42,927 nt of DNA from Saprospiraceae bacterium. GTDB lineage: Bacteria > Bacteroidota > Bacteroidia > Chitinophagales > Saprospiraceae. The translations under genes and the position numbers were made by a program. This document shows positions 35,742 to 42,927 of the stretch, one piece after another (within the stretch, counting starts at the first letter, position 1; each line of letters starts with the position of its first letter). The stretch covers positions 1-42,927 of the forward strand of contig JAHDBJ010000041.1 of NCBI GenBank assembly GCA_020630435.1. The letters run 5' to 3'. The notes beneath the pieces were generated by a model. It was not told the origin of the DNA and ran no database searches. It saw nothing but the letters and a program-made list of their open reading frames with translations.

Positions 35742-36791
35742 CTATCTACCACCATCAAAGAACTCATCATCTTCTTCCTCTGGGTCTGTTATGATTTCCG
35801 TTGGAGTTGTTGGTGTAGCAGGTTGTTCAGGTGTAGGCTCAGGCGTTGTTTCAGGTCTACTATTTTCTTCTCGTTCATCTTCAAAAACATCATCATCAAG
35901 ACTTCCTATTTCGTCTATACCTCCATTGTTTCGATTACTTCTATTCGTTTCTTGAGTACATCCATCGGGTCTATACTGGCTGATATAGACATCAATTTGT
36001 TCCCCCATTCTCATACTTTTTCCTTCTTCATAAGGTGGATTTTGACGCCAGACGTAGGCTGTATTTCTATTAGTGATCTGACCATCAGGAATTACAGAAC
36101 CTAAGTTTACATTCATTGTACTAAGCATAAACTGTGCTTCCGAAAAAGTCAAACAGATTAACTCAGGTATTTCGATTTTACCGCCACCAGACTCTGTAAC
36201 AATCAAATCTACTGTTCCAAACATAGGCAGTTTAACTTCTTTAAGTTTTTTAATATCCTCTGTAAGAGTATCTCCCATAAAAATAAAGCCAACAACGGTA
36301 TTCGGAGCGTACGCATCATAAACTCTAGCAGCTACTCTCGTATTAATATCTTTACTTTTTAAAGCTCTTCGTACATCGTCATATGGTTTACCCCAATAGG
36401 ATTCTCCTGGCTTGTAGGTAGGGAAGGTTGTCATTGGAGCATCTTTCTTATTGATAGTCAAATAAATATTCCTATCTTCTTTAACCCTAGAAAGGGCTTT
36501 GGGATCTTGATCTAAAACGATATAGGGTTTTCTTGAAGGTTGAAATGTTGAATCAATAATAACAATTTGTAGACCTTTTTTCTTAGCCTGTTTCATAGCT
36601 TCATCGGCTCTTAAGCCAGTAAAATCAGGTACTTGTCTTGATTGATTATGGTTAGTGTAGCATTTTAATCCCCAGAATGTAAGTACTAGAAGCAATACAA
36701 CCATACCTATGATTCCTAGTAGATTTTTTACAAAAATTAGGCTAGTCAAAAAGAGGTAGATTTCCTTAAAGAAGTTTTTTATTTTGTTCAT
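35742..36791 (-). CDS. PASTA domain membrane protein
   Basis: 349 residues from ATG 36791. The frame runs up to TTG 36800, but the ATG start is preferred. One membrane helix (about residues 23-44, LLGIIGMVVLLLVLTFWGLK) is followed by three PASTA-type repeats: VPDFTGLRADEAMKQAKKKGL, GKPYDDVRRALKSKDI, and IPELICLTFSEAQFMLSTMNVNLG. A Pro/Thr/Glu-rich acidic tail ends the protein. PASTA repeats bind peptidoglycan or muropeptides in Ser/Thr kinases and PBPs; here no kinase domain is attached. The gene overlaps the Ddl fusion gene by 26 bp. Pairing with ddl suggests a role in cell-wall synthesis. Confidence 0.88.
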   Translation of the reverse strand: MNKIKNFFKEIYLFLTSLIFVKNLLGIIGMVVLLLVLTFWGLKCYTNHNQSRQVPDFTGLRADEAMKQAKKKGLQIVIIDSTFQPSRKPYIVLDQDPKALSRVKEDRNIYLTINKKDAPMTTFPTYKPGESYWGKPYDDVRRALKSKDINTRVAARVYDAYAPNTVVGFIFMGDTLTEDIKKLKEVKLPMFGTVDLIVTESGGGKIEIPELICLTFSEAQFMLSTMNVNLGSVIPDGQITNRNTAYVWRQNPPYEEGKSMRMGEQIDVYISQYRPDGCTQETNRSNRNNGGIDEIGSLDDDVFEDEREENSRPETTPEPTPEQPATPTTPTEIITDPEEEDDEFFDGGR

Positions 36792-39450
36792 AGAATCCAA
36801 ATTCTAGTATTTTATCAATAAATTGATATGGTTTATAATTATTGATAGCAGCCTGATGGAATATACAAGTTGCAGGTGTCATTCCTGGAAGAGAATTGAC
36901 TTCAATGATGATTGTTTCTACTTTTCCATCATCAAATATTCTTACAAACGCATCAATTCGTGCATAGCCTTTGACTTTTAAGACTTTAGCAGCTTTTTTG
37001 AGTGTTTCTTTTACGCAGCCTGCAATATACGCATAATCTTTTTGATTATTTGCAAATCGGGCGGGGGTAATATTTTGACCTTCACCTGCTAGAAATTTTT
37101 CTTCAAGAGATAGAATTTCGCCACCTGCTAATGCTTCGGATGGTTCAAATAATTCATATTTAATGTTTTGACCATCATGGTGTGTTAATAAGCCACCTGT
37201 AATCTCTAAAAAATGTTTAGCTCCATTTGATTGTATAAGTTGTTCTACAAGAATTACATCTTTTTGAGGAAATTCCTCTTTAGGAGAAAGCCCCAGTGTT
37301 TTGACAGCGGTAGTGGGTAGCGCTTCCGTTTCACGATACATACAATCCATATATGCTAAAAGCTGCGCTTGATTTTTAATGACTTTGACCGCAGAGCTAC
37401 AACCATCATCTACAGGTTTAAGTATAAAAGGGTATTTAAATTTTTGCTGCAACTCTTGAATCGTTTTTTCTTTATCTTTTAAAAATGATGACTTGTACGA
37501 TAATAATTGTTCGGTTACAACAAAACCTTCTTTTTTCAACTGTTGTAAAGTCTCATATTTATTGATAGTGATTTGGGAAGAATCGTATCCAGAACCATTA
37601 TAATAAATACCCCATTTATCCAAATCTTTTTGGACTGTACCATCTTCTCCTGGACGACCATGCAAACCAATAAAAACACCTTCTACCAAATCTTTAAGTT
37701 TAGCATAACTTATTTTTTTGGGTGAAAAAACAACATCTTTAGATGCATATTTATGAGTCAAACTATGACACTCTTTTTTTATGAACTCGATTATCGGATG
37801 TTGTTTGAAGTTTAGAATTTTATCTCGTATATCATCAGCATTGTCTTTCAAGAGTAGATTGATTGGAATTTGATATAAATTATAACTATTTGAATCTCCT
37901 AAAACAAAAATAGGAATTGGCTCATATTTGTCAGAACTGGCTAATTTTTCAAATACATTTCGCCCACTTTCTACAGAGATGTGCCTTTCAAAAGAATAGC
38001 CACCTAGAAAGACGGCAATTTTTTTACGCTTAGCTTGAGCAGTTTTTAACGATTGAATATTATTATCAAGCTGATTTAATAATTGATTAAAATGTGTTTT
38101 TTCAAGAGATGTATTGATTCTTTCTCGTAAAGAGGTTCTAATAATGTAAGTTAGAAACTGAGAAGGATTTAGTCCTATTTCTGCAGCTTGATGAAAGAAA
38201 AAAGAAGACGGTAACATTCCTGAAGTTGTATTAGGATCATTGAGGAAGATTGTACCATCATTCGTTATAAAGCCATCAATACGAGCATAGACATTAAATT
38301 CTAGATAGTTAAAAAGTTTTACACATTGATACCGAATATTCTGAATCTGTTTATCAGGCAAATTTATGGGAGTGAGTTTACGAGATAAACCAGGAAGGTA
38401 TTTAGAACGATAATCAAAAACCTCATTACCTTTTATAATTTCAGTAGGAGGAAGTGCAACCACTCGACCATCCTCTAATTGTGTAACAATACAAGAGAAC
38501 TCTTTACCATGAATAAACTCTTCTAAGATAATCTGTTGTTCAGAGTGATGACTTTCTAGAAGAATACTAGTCTCATTAGATTGAAAATATTCATTTAGAA
38601 ATGTCAAAAGTTCTTCAGGATGAAAAATTATTTTATTATTAACATCCAATGGAAAACCAATCCCGCTACGAATATCAGTCAGTTCTCGAATATAAGAAAT
38701 TTTGTCTTGTAATTCTAGACTATTCCAAAATGTACTATCAATTTTTTCTATAAAAAACGCTCGATTACACAATTTAACAAAAGTCATTAAATCGGTATCT
38801 TTATCAATAATAGAAACACCAATAGAGGAACCCTGGTTGGCAGGTCGGATGACCATTGGAAAACCAATTTTCTGTTTATATTTTTTGAAAGTTTCTTTAT
38901 AATCGACAATTGATTTCCATTTAGCTTTACTAATAACCTCTACAATAGGACAATCGAAGCCTCCAGCATTCATTAGTTTTTTCTGATAAGCTTTATCCAT
39001 ACCGATGGAACAAGCCCTTATTCCACTACCAGTATACGGAATTTGGAGACTTTCCAAAAGACCTTGTATTTGTCCATCTTCACCAAAATTTCCATGTAAA
39101 GATAGAAATGCCATCTCCATGATTTGGGGTAATTCTTGGATTTCAATTTTGCGACCTACTTTTTGTATTAATTCTTCTAAATGAGCTTTATCATCGATTT
39201 TTAAACTTTCGATGTAAATTTGAAACTCGTTTGGAGATTTGGGAAGATGAGAAATAGGAGGATAAAAATCTCGAATAGTACCTTTATATACATATTCCCA
39301 GTCTAGAAGAATAAAATTGCGTAGGCTATCCACAAAAATAGGAATAGGTTCAAATAGAGATTTATTAAGATTATCGTATATCGTACGTCCTCCAGCAAAA
39401 GCTATTTCCCGTTCTCTTGATGGTCCACCAAATATAATTCCTATTTTCAT
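36766..39450 (-). CDS. Tandem D-alanine-D-alanine ligase fusion (two Ddl units)
   Basis: 894 residues, about two and a half times a normal Ddl (300-370). Unit 1 (about 1-455): GGPSREREIAFAGG, LHGNFGEDGQIQGLL, IRPANQGSSIGV, YARIDGF and NDPNTTSGM (about 402-410). Unit 2 (about 472-894): GGYSFERHISVESG, LHGRPGEDGTVQKDL, LKPVDDGCSSAV, YARIDAF and IEVNSLPGMTP (about 848-858). Ddl ligates two D-Ala for peptidoglycan stem peptides through an ATP-grasp fold. Unit 2 keeps the Glu and Asn metal ligands (EVN); in unit 1 the Glu is replaced by Asp (DPN) and Pro by Ser in the SPG turn. Unit 1 keeps the usual GSSIG loop while unit 2 has GCSSAV. Each unit thus departs from consensus at a different site. It overlaps the PASTA gene by 26 bp. 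Both units look possibly active; specificity is unknown. Confidence 0.9.
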   Translation of the reverse strand: MKIGIIFGGPSREREIAFAGGRTIYDNLNKSLFEPIPIFVDSLRNFILLDWEYVYKGTIRDFYPPISHLPKSPNEFQIYIESLKIDDKAHLEELIQKVGRKIEIQELPQIMEMAFLSLHGNFGEDGQIQGLLESLQIPYTGSGIRACSIGMDKAYQKKLMNAGGFDCPIVEVISKAKWKSIVDYKETFKKYKQKIGFPMVIRPANQGSSIGVSIIDKDTDLMTFVKLCNRAFFIEKIDSTFWNSLELQDKISYIRELTDIRSGIGFPLDVNNKIIFHPEELLTFLNEYFQSNETSILLESHHSEQQIILEEFIHGKEFSCIVTQLEDGRVVALPPTEIIKGNEVFDYRSKYLPGLSRKLTPINLPDKQIQNIRYQCVKLFNYLEFNVYARIDGFITNDGTIFLNDPNTTSGMLPSSFFFHQAAEIGLNPSQFLTYIIRTSLRERINTSLEKTHFNQLLNQLDNNIQSLKTAQAKRKKIAVFLGGYSFERHISVESGRNVFEKLASSDKYEPIPIFVLGDSNSYNLYQIPINLLLKDNADDIRDKILNFKQHPIIEFIKKECHSLTHKYASKDVVFSPKKISYAKLKDLVEGVFIGLHGRPGEDGTVQKDLDKWGIYYNGSGYDSSQITINKYETLQQLKKEGFVVTEQLLSYKSSFLKDKEKTIQELQQKFKYPFILKPVDDGCSSAVKVIKNQAQLLAYMDCMYRETEALPTTAVKTLGLSPKEEFPQKDVILVEQLIQSNGAKHFLEITGGLLTHHDGQNIKYELFEPSEALAGGEILSLEEKFLAGEGQNITPARFANNQKDYAYIAGCVKETLKKAAKVLKVKGYARIDAFVRIFDDGKVETIIIEVNSLPGMTPATCIFHQAAINNYKPYQFIDKILEFGFYEQNKKLL

Positions 39451-39483
39451 TGATATAAAATCTATTTAAATGATTTATAGTAG

Positions 39484-39939
39484 TTAACTATTTACACTTT
39501 TCCATTCGTCATAGTTAATGATGCTGAGTTCTGGTTTTGCTTCTCCTTCTAAAATTCCAATAAATTCTAGTGAATGTCCGTCAGGAACATCAAAATAGAT
39601 AGATATTGCGAGTATCCAAGCAAAAATCATAGGTTCTTCTTTCCCATTATTTAAGAAGTTACGGAAACTTAATTTTCTTTCTTTTAACCAGTTTATGGAA
39701 TTATTCAAAATCCACATTGGATCACATTGGAAGAATGCAAAATGCCTTAAGTCAATTTGTTCTTTAGGCTTTTCCCAAAGCCCAAGCATATTTTTTTTAG
39801 GTTTTCTTACCCAAAAGAACGCAGCCTTTCTGTTGGGGTCTTCGTAGCATTTTTTAAGACCGATAATATGTGAATAGAAATGAATTGACTTTTCTAAATT
39901 TTCTACAAATAAATGGGTTTCATAAAGTCCTCGTATCAT
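39484..39939 (-). CDS. VOC (glyoxalase/bleomycin resistance) family protein
   Basis: 151 residues from ATG 39939; a TTG two codons upstream is less likely. The pattern is typical: ETHLFVENLEKSIHFYSHIIGLK at the start, FFWVRKPKKNMLGLWE, and IYFDVPDGHSLEFIG near the end, where His and Glu would be metal ligands in the beta-alpha-beta-beta-beta fold. Family members isomerise, cleave or sequester small molecules. It stands 33 bp upstream of the Ddl fusion gene on the same strand and may be co-transcribed. No specific substrate can be proposed. Confidence 0.82.
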   Translation of the reverse strand: MIRGLYETHLFVENLEKSIHFYSHIIGLKKCYEDPNRKAAFFWVRKPKKNMLGLWEKPKEQIDLRHFAFFQCDPMWILNNSINWLKERKLSFRNFLNNGKEEPMIFAWILAISIYFDVPDGHSLEFIGILEGEAKPELSIINYDEWKSVNS

Positions 39940-40055
39940 TTTCAAAAATTCTAATAGATTATTTTGACAATCAGTAAAAGTCTCAAAGAATAGCTATTAT
40001 GTCGTCAATTTAGGGTGCAAAAAACTTAAAGTTTCGCAAAGAAAATAAATTTCCA

Positions 40056-40424
40056 TTAGTTTTTCTTTCTTACAACCATAATCTCTTCCAAACTAAATTC
40101 CATCCATGCAAAATCATAGATATAAAAATATCTTTTGTTGTGTATATTGAGGTATGTTGAAGTATAATAACTAAAATTGAATCCTGCCATAGTCAATTGA
40201 ATTTTTGAGGTATAAATTTTAGTTTTTTCAGGATTTTCTTTTTCGAATCTTTTTAGGAGTACGTTTCTATTTTTATGTAAAATACTATCGATTTGTTGAA
40301 CGATACTTGAGCTAGATTTTTTTTGATAATGAAAATCATTTTTACAGTTTAAACTGCAAAATTTTTTATCGCTTCTGCCTCTGAACGTTTTGCTACAGAC
40401 AATACAATTTTTAGTTGCAGACAT
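40056..40424 (-). CDS. Small zinc-ribbon protein
   Basis: 122 residues. The N-terminus has a four-cysteine zinc ribbon, C7-x2-C10 and C23-x3-C27 (CIVCSKTF...KKFCSLNC), of the kind found in DUF2116-like and uncharacterised Bacteroidota proteins. The remaining ~95 residues are basic and helical, then beta-rich with many Tyr residues (YYTSTYLNIHNKRYFYIYDFAW). It lies 219 bp from, and is divergent to, the tyrosine recombinase gene. It may bind nucleic acid. Function unknown. Confidence 0.65.
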   Translation of the reverse strand: MSATKNCIVCSKTFRGRSDKKFCSLNCKNDFHYQKKSSSSIVQQIDSILHKNRNVLLKRFEKENPEKTKIYTSKIQLTMAGFNFSYYTSTYLNIHNKRYFYIYDFAWMEFSLEEIMVVRKKN

Positions 40425-40476
40425 ATTAACAAAGTCATTTAATTGTGAAATATTAGTAAAAGGGTAGTGGTGGCTC

Positions 40477-40537
40477 AGTTGTTTAATAACCGCTAAATCA
40501 TTTTTTGAATAAACGTTTATTTAATTATTAAACAACT
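40477..40537. repeat. Nested dyad: 13-bp inverted repeat around a 14-bp palindrome
   Basis: AGTTGTTTAATAA (40477-40489) and its exact complement TTATTAAACAACT (40525-40537) flank 35 bp that contain the perfect palindrome AATAAACGTTTATT (40508-40521). It sits 107 bp before the recombinase ATG. It could be an operator, a recombinase core or arm site, or a strong hairpin. Confidence 0.6.
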
Positions 40538-40643
40538 AAATTACATTTTTTATATTTAATTACCTATTAGTAGATTGCTTTTTTTTATTTTTGAAAAAGA
40601 AGTTTTATTCCTATTGATTTATTTTTGGTTTAAAAAGTTAAAT

Positions 40644-41774
40644 ATGAGTACCAGAAAAGTAAGTTTACAACACCTTTTCCTAGAGGGTCGACGTTCTATT
40701 GGATTGAAGTTTTATACAGATAAACTAATGGAAAAGTTGGTGAAACAACTTCCTGAAGTCCAATGGAGTTCGAAGTATCGGATGTATTATATTGTAAATA
40801 GTCCTAAAAATTTAGCGCTTATATTTGATACTTTCAGAGGTAAAGCTTGGGTTGATTTATCGGGCTTTAAAAGAAATTATTCAAAACAAAGGAATGTTTT
40901 ACCATCTAATTTGGAGCATTTAAAAAAGCGACAAAAAATATCGGATAAAAGATCCTGTCCTGAAGAATATATTGACAAGTTGGAGTCTTTGAGATACGCT
41001 TATAGTACATCTAAGTCTTATGTTTGTCATTTTGAGCATTTTATTAATCATTTTAAAGATAAGGAACTTTTAGAGATTAATGAAGAAGACATACAAGATT
41101 ACTTAAATCAAATTGCTAGAAACAAAAGATATTCAAAGAGTTATCTGAATCAATTAATTAATAGTATAAAATTTTATTATGAAACGGTTTTAGATATGCC
41201 GAATCGTTTTTACACCATCCAACGTCCAAAGAAGAGTAAGAAGTTACCTAGTGTTTTAAGTAAAGAAGAAATTTTAAAGATGATTGCAGTTACTAAAAAT
41301 ATTAAGCATAAATGTATAATTAGTTTATTATATTCAGCTGGTCTTAGAAGAGGAGAACTAGTCAATTTAAAAGTTTCTGATATAGATAGTAAAAGGATGT
41401 TGATTGTGGTTAAAGATGCGAAAGGAAATAAAGATAGGTTAACTTTGTTAAGCAATAAATTATTAGTATTATTACGTAGTTATTATACTGAATATAAGCC
41501 AGAACAATATTTATTTGAAGGGATTAGAGGGGGCAAGTATTCAGAGACTAGTATTGGAGAAGTCGTGAAGAGAGCAGCAAAAAAAGCAGGCGCAAGGATT
41601 AAAGTAACACCTCATGTTTTACGGCATAGTTTTGCAACGCATCTACTGGAGTCGGGTATTGATATTCGATATATACAAGTTTTATTGGGGCATTCAAGCA
41701 CAAAAACAACCGAGATATATACGCAAGTCGCTACAAATATGTATAAACAAATTAAAAGTCCTTTAGATAACTAA
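40644..41774 (+). CDS. Tyrosine recombinase / site-specific integrase
   Basis: 376 residues from ATG 40644 (MSTRKVSLQH). The frame extends 23 codons upstream into a hydrophobic stretch that is not part of the family, so I reject that start. The N-terminal arm-type domain has the pattern VQWSSKYRMYYI, and the SAM-like core-binding domain lies at about 110-185. Catalytic residues, numbered from ATG 40644, are R235 (GLRRGEL), a Lys in AKGNKDR (K260-K263), H324 and R327 (HVLRH), H350 (LGHSS) and nucleophile Y359 (TEIYTQV); the set is complete. It resembles mobile-element or integron-like integrases common in Bacteroidota, not XerC/D. No attC cassette array is seen in the window. Flanked by a small zinc-ribbon gene and a compositionally different metal module. 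Confidence 0.9.
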   Translation: MSTRKVSLQHLFLEGRRSIGLKFYTDKLMEKLVKQLPEVQWSSKYRMYYIVNSPKNLALIFDTFRGKAWVDLSGFKRNYSKQRNVLPSNLEHLKKRQKISDKRSCPEEYIDKLESLRYAYSTSKSYVCHFEHFINHFKDKELLEINEEDIQDYLNQIARNKRYSKSYLNQLINSIKFYYETVLDMPNRFYTIQRPKKSKKLPSVLSKEEILKMIAVTKNIKHKCIISLLYSAGLRRGELVNLKVSDIDSKRMLIVVKDAKGNKDRLTLLSNKLLVLLRSYYTEYKPEQYLFEGIRGGKYSETSIGEVVKRAAKKAGARIKVTPHVLRHSFATHLLESGIDIRYIQVLLGHSSTKTTEIYTQVATNMYKQIKSPLDN

Positions 41775-41856
41775 TATAAACTCAATAGTAGTTGTGAGGT
41801 TGTTCTCGGCAAGCAAAAAAAGAAAACAAACCCAAACAAAACAGCAAATACAAAAT

Positions 41857-41891
41857 TGCAACTGAATTGCAGTCAAAAATAAATATCTTTG
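41857..41891 (+). promoter_or_regulatory. Candidate promoter/operator of the DUF6660 gene
   Basis: TATCTTTG (41884-41891) fits the -7 consensus exactly but lies only 8 bp before the ATG at 41900, so the transcript would be nearly leaderless. The inverted repeat TGCAA-CTGAA-TTGCA (41857-41871) sits upstream, where a metal-responsive repressor could bind. Confidence 0.4.
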
Positions 41892-41899
41892 CAGCCCAA

Positions 41900-42208
41900 A
41901 TGAATTATGTTTCAACCATATTAGCTTTTCTGATTTTCGCAATGGCAATAATGCCATGCAGCGACGGACATACCTGCGATGAAGAAGGTCAGGAAATTTC
42001 TTTGGAACATGACCATTCAGAAGACGAAAAAGACCATTGCAGCCCGTTTTGTGTTTGTTCTTGCTGTGGGATGAAAATCAATTTTCAACCTGACGTAACT
42101 ATTTTTAAACCAAACATCTACCTCAATTCAAGCTATCAATTTAGCTATTCTTTCCTTTATTCCTTTTCTTTTAATCAAGCTGTTTGGCATCCGCCCACCT
42201 TTTGTTAA
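41900..42208 (+). CDS. DUF6660-like His/Cys-rich exported protein
   Basis: 102 residues from ATG 41900; the frame extends 11 codons upstream. A signal-like hydrophobic start (MNYVSTILAFLIFAMAIMPC) is followed by an acidic, His-rich stretch (EHDHSEDEKDHCSPFC) and a Cys cluster, CVCSCCG. This matches small Bacteroidota proteins seen next to CzcA/Cus efflux systems and TonB receptors, thought to bind metal in the periplasm. It is 67 bp before a TonB receptor gene on the same strand. Codon use looks slightly more GC-rich than in the recombinase gene before it, so the module may have been acquired separately. Metal identity unknown. Confidence 0.7.
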   Translation: MNYVSTILAFLIFAMAIMPCSDGHTCDEEGQEISLEHDHSEDEKDHCSPFCVCSCCGMKINFQPDVTIFKPNIYLNSSYQFSYSFLYSFSFNQAVWHPPTFC

Positions 42209-42220
42209 GCCTTTTTTCAT

Positions 42221-42236
42221 GGGATAGGTCTATCCC
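42221..42236. repeat. 16-bp dyad between DUF6660 and TonB receptor genes
   Basis: GGGATAG-GT-CTATCCC: 7-bp perfect arms with a 2-bp centre. It follows a CTTTTTTC tract. It may be an operator or part of an intergenic hairpin. Confidence 0.4.
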
Positions 42237-42275
42237 GACAACACTTAATTTATTGGTTTAACAAAAATTTATTCA

Positions 42276-42927
42276 ATGAAAAAAATAATTTTATTCATTG
42301 CTCTATGGGCAATGCCAACGTTTATGCTTTTTGCTCAAAATGTGACTTTTGAGGCAATACTTTTGGAAGAAGAAACTAACGAACCCTTGATAGGAGCAAC
42401 CGTACTTTTTGAGGAGACAGGACAAGGGAATGTTTCTGACATTGAAGGAAAAGTAACAATCGAAAATGTCCCTGTAGGCGAACATGAAATCAATATTTCT
42501 TTTCTTGGTTTTCAAACCATTGATACCATTTTAAATATTTCAGATAATAATTCATCTTTCACATTCTATTTGCATGAAGCAAATGAAGATTTGGAAGAAA
42601 TTGTGGTTCGAGCCACTCGAAGCACCCGAACCATTAAAAATCTACCTACACGTGTCGAGTTTATTGGATTGGAAGAATTAGGAGAAAAAGCAATTATGAA
42701 CTCGGCAAATATCTCGTTGGTGTTGAGAGAAAGTACGGGAATACAAATACAACAGACCTCTTTAAGTAGCGGAAATAGTAGTATCAGAATTCAAGGATTG
42801 GACGGCAGATATACCCAACTCTTGAAAGACGGTTTTCCATTATTTGGCGGATTTTCAGGTGGTTTGAGTATCATGCAAATCCCACCTTTGGACTTGCAGC
42901 AATTTGAAATTATCAAAGGAAGTTCTT
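42276..42927 (+). CDS. TonB-dependent receptor, N-terminal part (cut by window end)
   Basis: The first 217 codons of a TonB-dependent receptor from ATG 42276, open at the window end. The signal peptide is MKKIILFIALWAMPTFMLFAQ. A carboxypeptidase-regulatory-like domain follows (about 23-105, with NEPLIGATVLFEETGQG, VPVGEHEINISFLGF). The TonB-box-like EIVVRATRS is at about 109-117. The plug begins with NLPTRVEFIGLEEL and continues through SIRIQGLDGRYTQLLKDG and PLDLQQFEIIKG. Downstream of a DUF6660-type gene, such receptors usually belong to metal (copper, zinc, nickel) uptake or efflux clusters. That assignment is by context. Confidence 0.85.
   Translation, partial: MKKIILFIALWAMPTFMLFAQNVTFEAILLEEETNEPLIGATVLFEETGQGNVSDIEGKVTIENVPVGEHEINISFLGFQTIDTILNISDNNSSFTFYLHEANEDLEEIVVRATRSTRTIKNLPTRVEFIGLEELGEKAIMNSANISLVLRESTGIQIQQTSLSSGNSSIRIQGLDGRYTQLLKDGFPLFGGFSGGLSIMQIPPLDLQQFEIIKGSS

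Noticed and set aside
35733-36104. Open frame on the plus strand opposite the PASTA gene
   Set aside because: A low-complexity Ser/Val/Phe translation opposite the Pro/Thr/Glu-rich tail; antisense shadow.
40575-40643. Hydrophobic N-terminal extension of the recombinase
   Set aside because: It is Phe/Leu-rich and unlike the family; the ATG at 40644 gives the expected N-terminus.
41775-41899. Integron attI/attC cassette site after the recombinase
   Set aside because: GTTG-like cores occur, but no paired R/L boxes or cassette array is visible.

Overview
The window is AT-rich (by eye about one third G+C) and comes from a member of the Bacteroidota. The signs are a secreted protein with a type IX secretion C-terminal sorting domain, two TonB-dependent receptors, candidate -7 boxes of the Bacteroidota form TAnnTTTG, almost no Shine-Dalgarno sequences, and DUF6090/DUF6660-type families. 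The family or genus cannot be fixed from the sequence alone; a Saprospira/Aureispira-like lineage is a guess.

Layout. 1-244: a short relic of an alpha/beta hydrolase. 245-6299 (minus): a five-gene catabolic operon (acyl-CoA carboxylase beta and alpha, TetR regulator, BKACE/DUF849 beta-keto-acid cleavage enzyme, PECR-like SDR). The same palindromic operator, TAGTCA-N4-TGACTA, lies before the first gene and before the regulator gene. 6515-8986 (minus): a FIST-domain sensor and a histidine kinase, with no response regulator nearby. 8987-9422: a long regulatory gap with two sets of 11-bp-phased direct repeats. 9423-15563 (plus): a very large alpha-2-macroglobulin with a CxEQ thioester motif. 15595-18506 (minus): proline dehydrogenase, shikimate dehydrogenase and a DUF368 polyprenyl-phosphate transporter. 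18652-19119 (minus): a lipoprotein. 19268-21976 (plus): lipB and two poorly known membrane proteins.

22067-25687 (plus): TonB receptor, PnuC and NadR, overlapping by 1 and 17 bp. Together they look like a complete outer-membrane-to-NAD salvage route for nicotinamide riboside or a related pyridine nucleoside. 25688-31882 (minus): RibBA plus an envelope polysaccharide cluster (MsbA-type ABC exporter, O-antigen ligase, RluA-type pseudouridine synthase, glycosyltransferase). 32104-34827 (plus): a secreted multidomain protein with a plastocyanin-like copper domain, Calx-beta, two tandem copies of a ~200-residue module and a T9SS sorting domain.

34965-39450 (minus): ProB, a PASTA membrane protein and an unusual 894-residue protein made of two complete D-Ala-D-Ala ligase units in tandem. 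39484-40424 (minus): a VOC protein and a small zinc-ribbon protein. 40644-41774 (plus): a tyrosine recombinase with a nested dyad structure upstream. 41900-end (plus): a DUF6660-type His/Cys-rich protein and the start of a TonB receptor, probably a metal-related module.

The strongest candidates for something little described are the tandem Ddl fusion, the operator-linked carboxylase/BKACE/SDR operon, the TonB receptor-PnuC-NadR route and the 11-bp-phased repeat array near the FIST-kinase operon. No CRISPR array, rRNA or tRNA gene was recognised.
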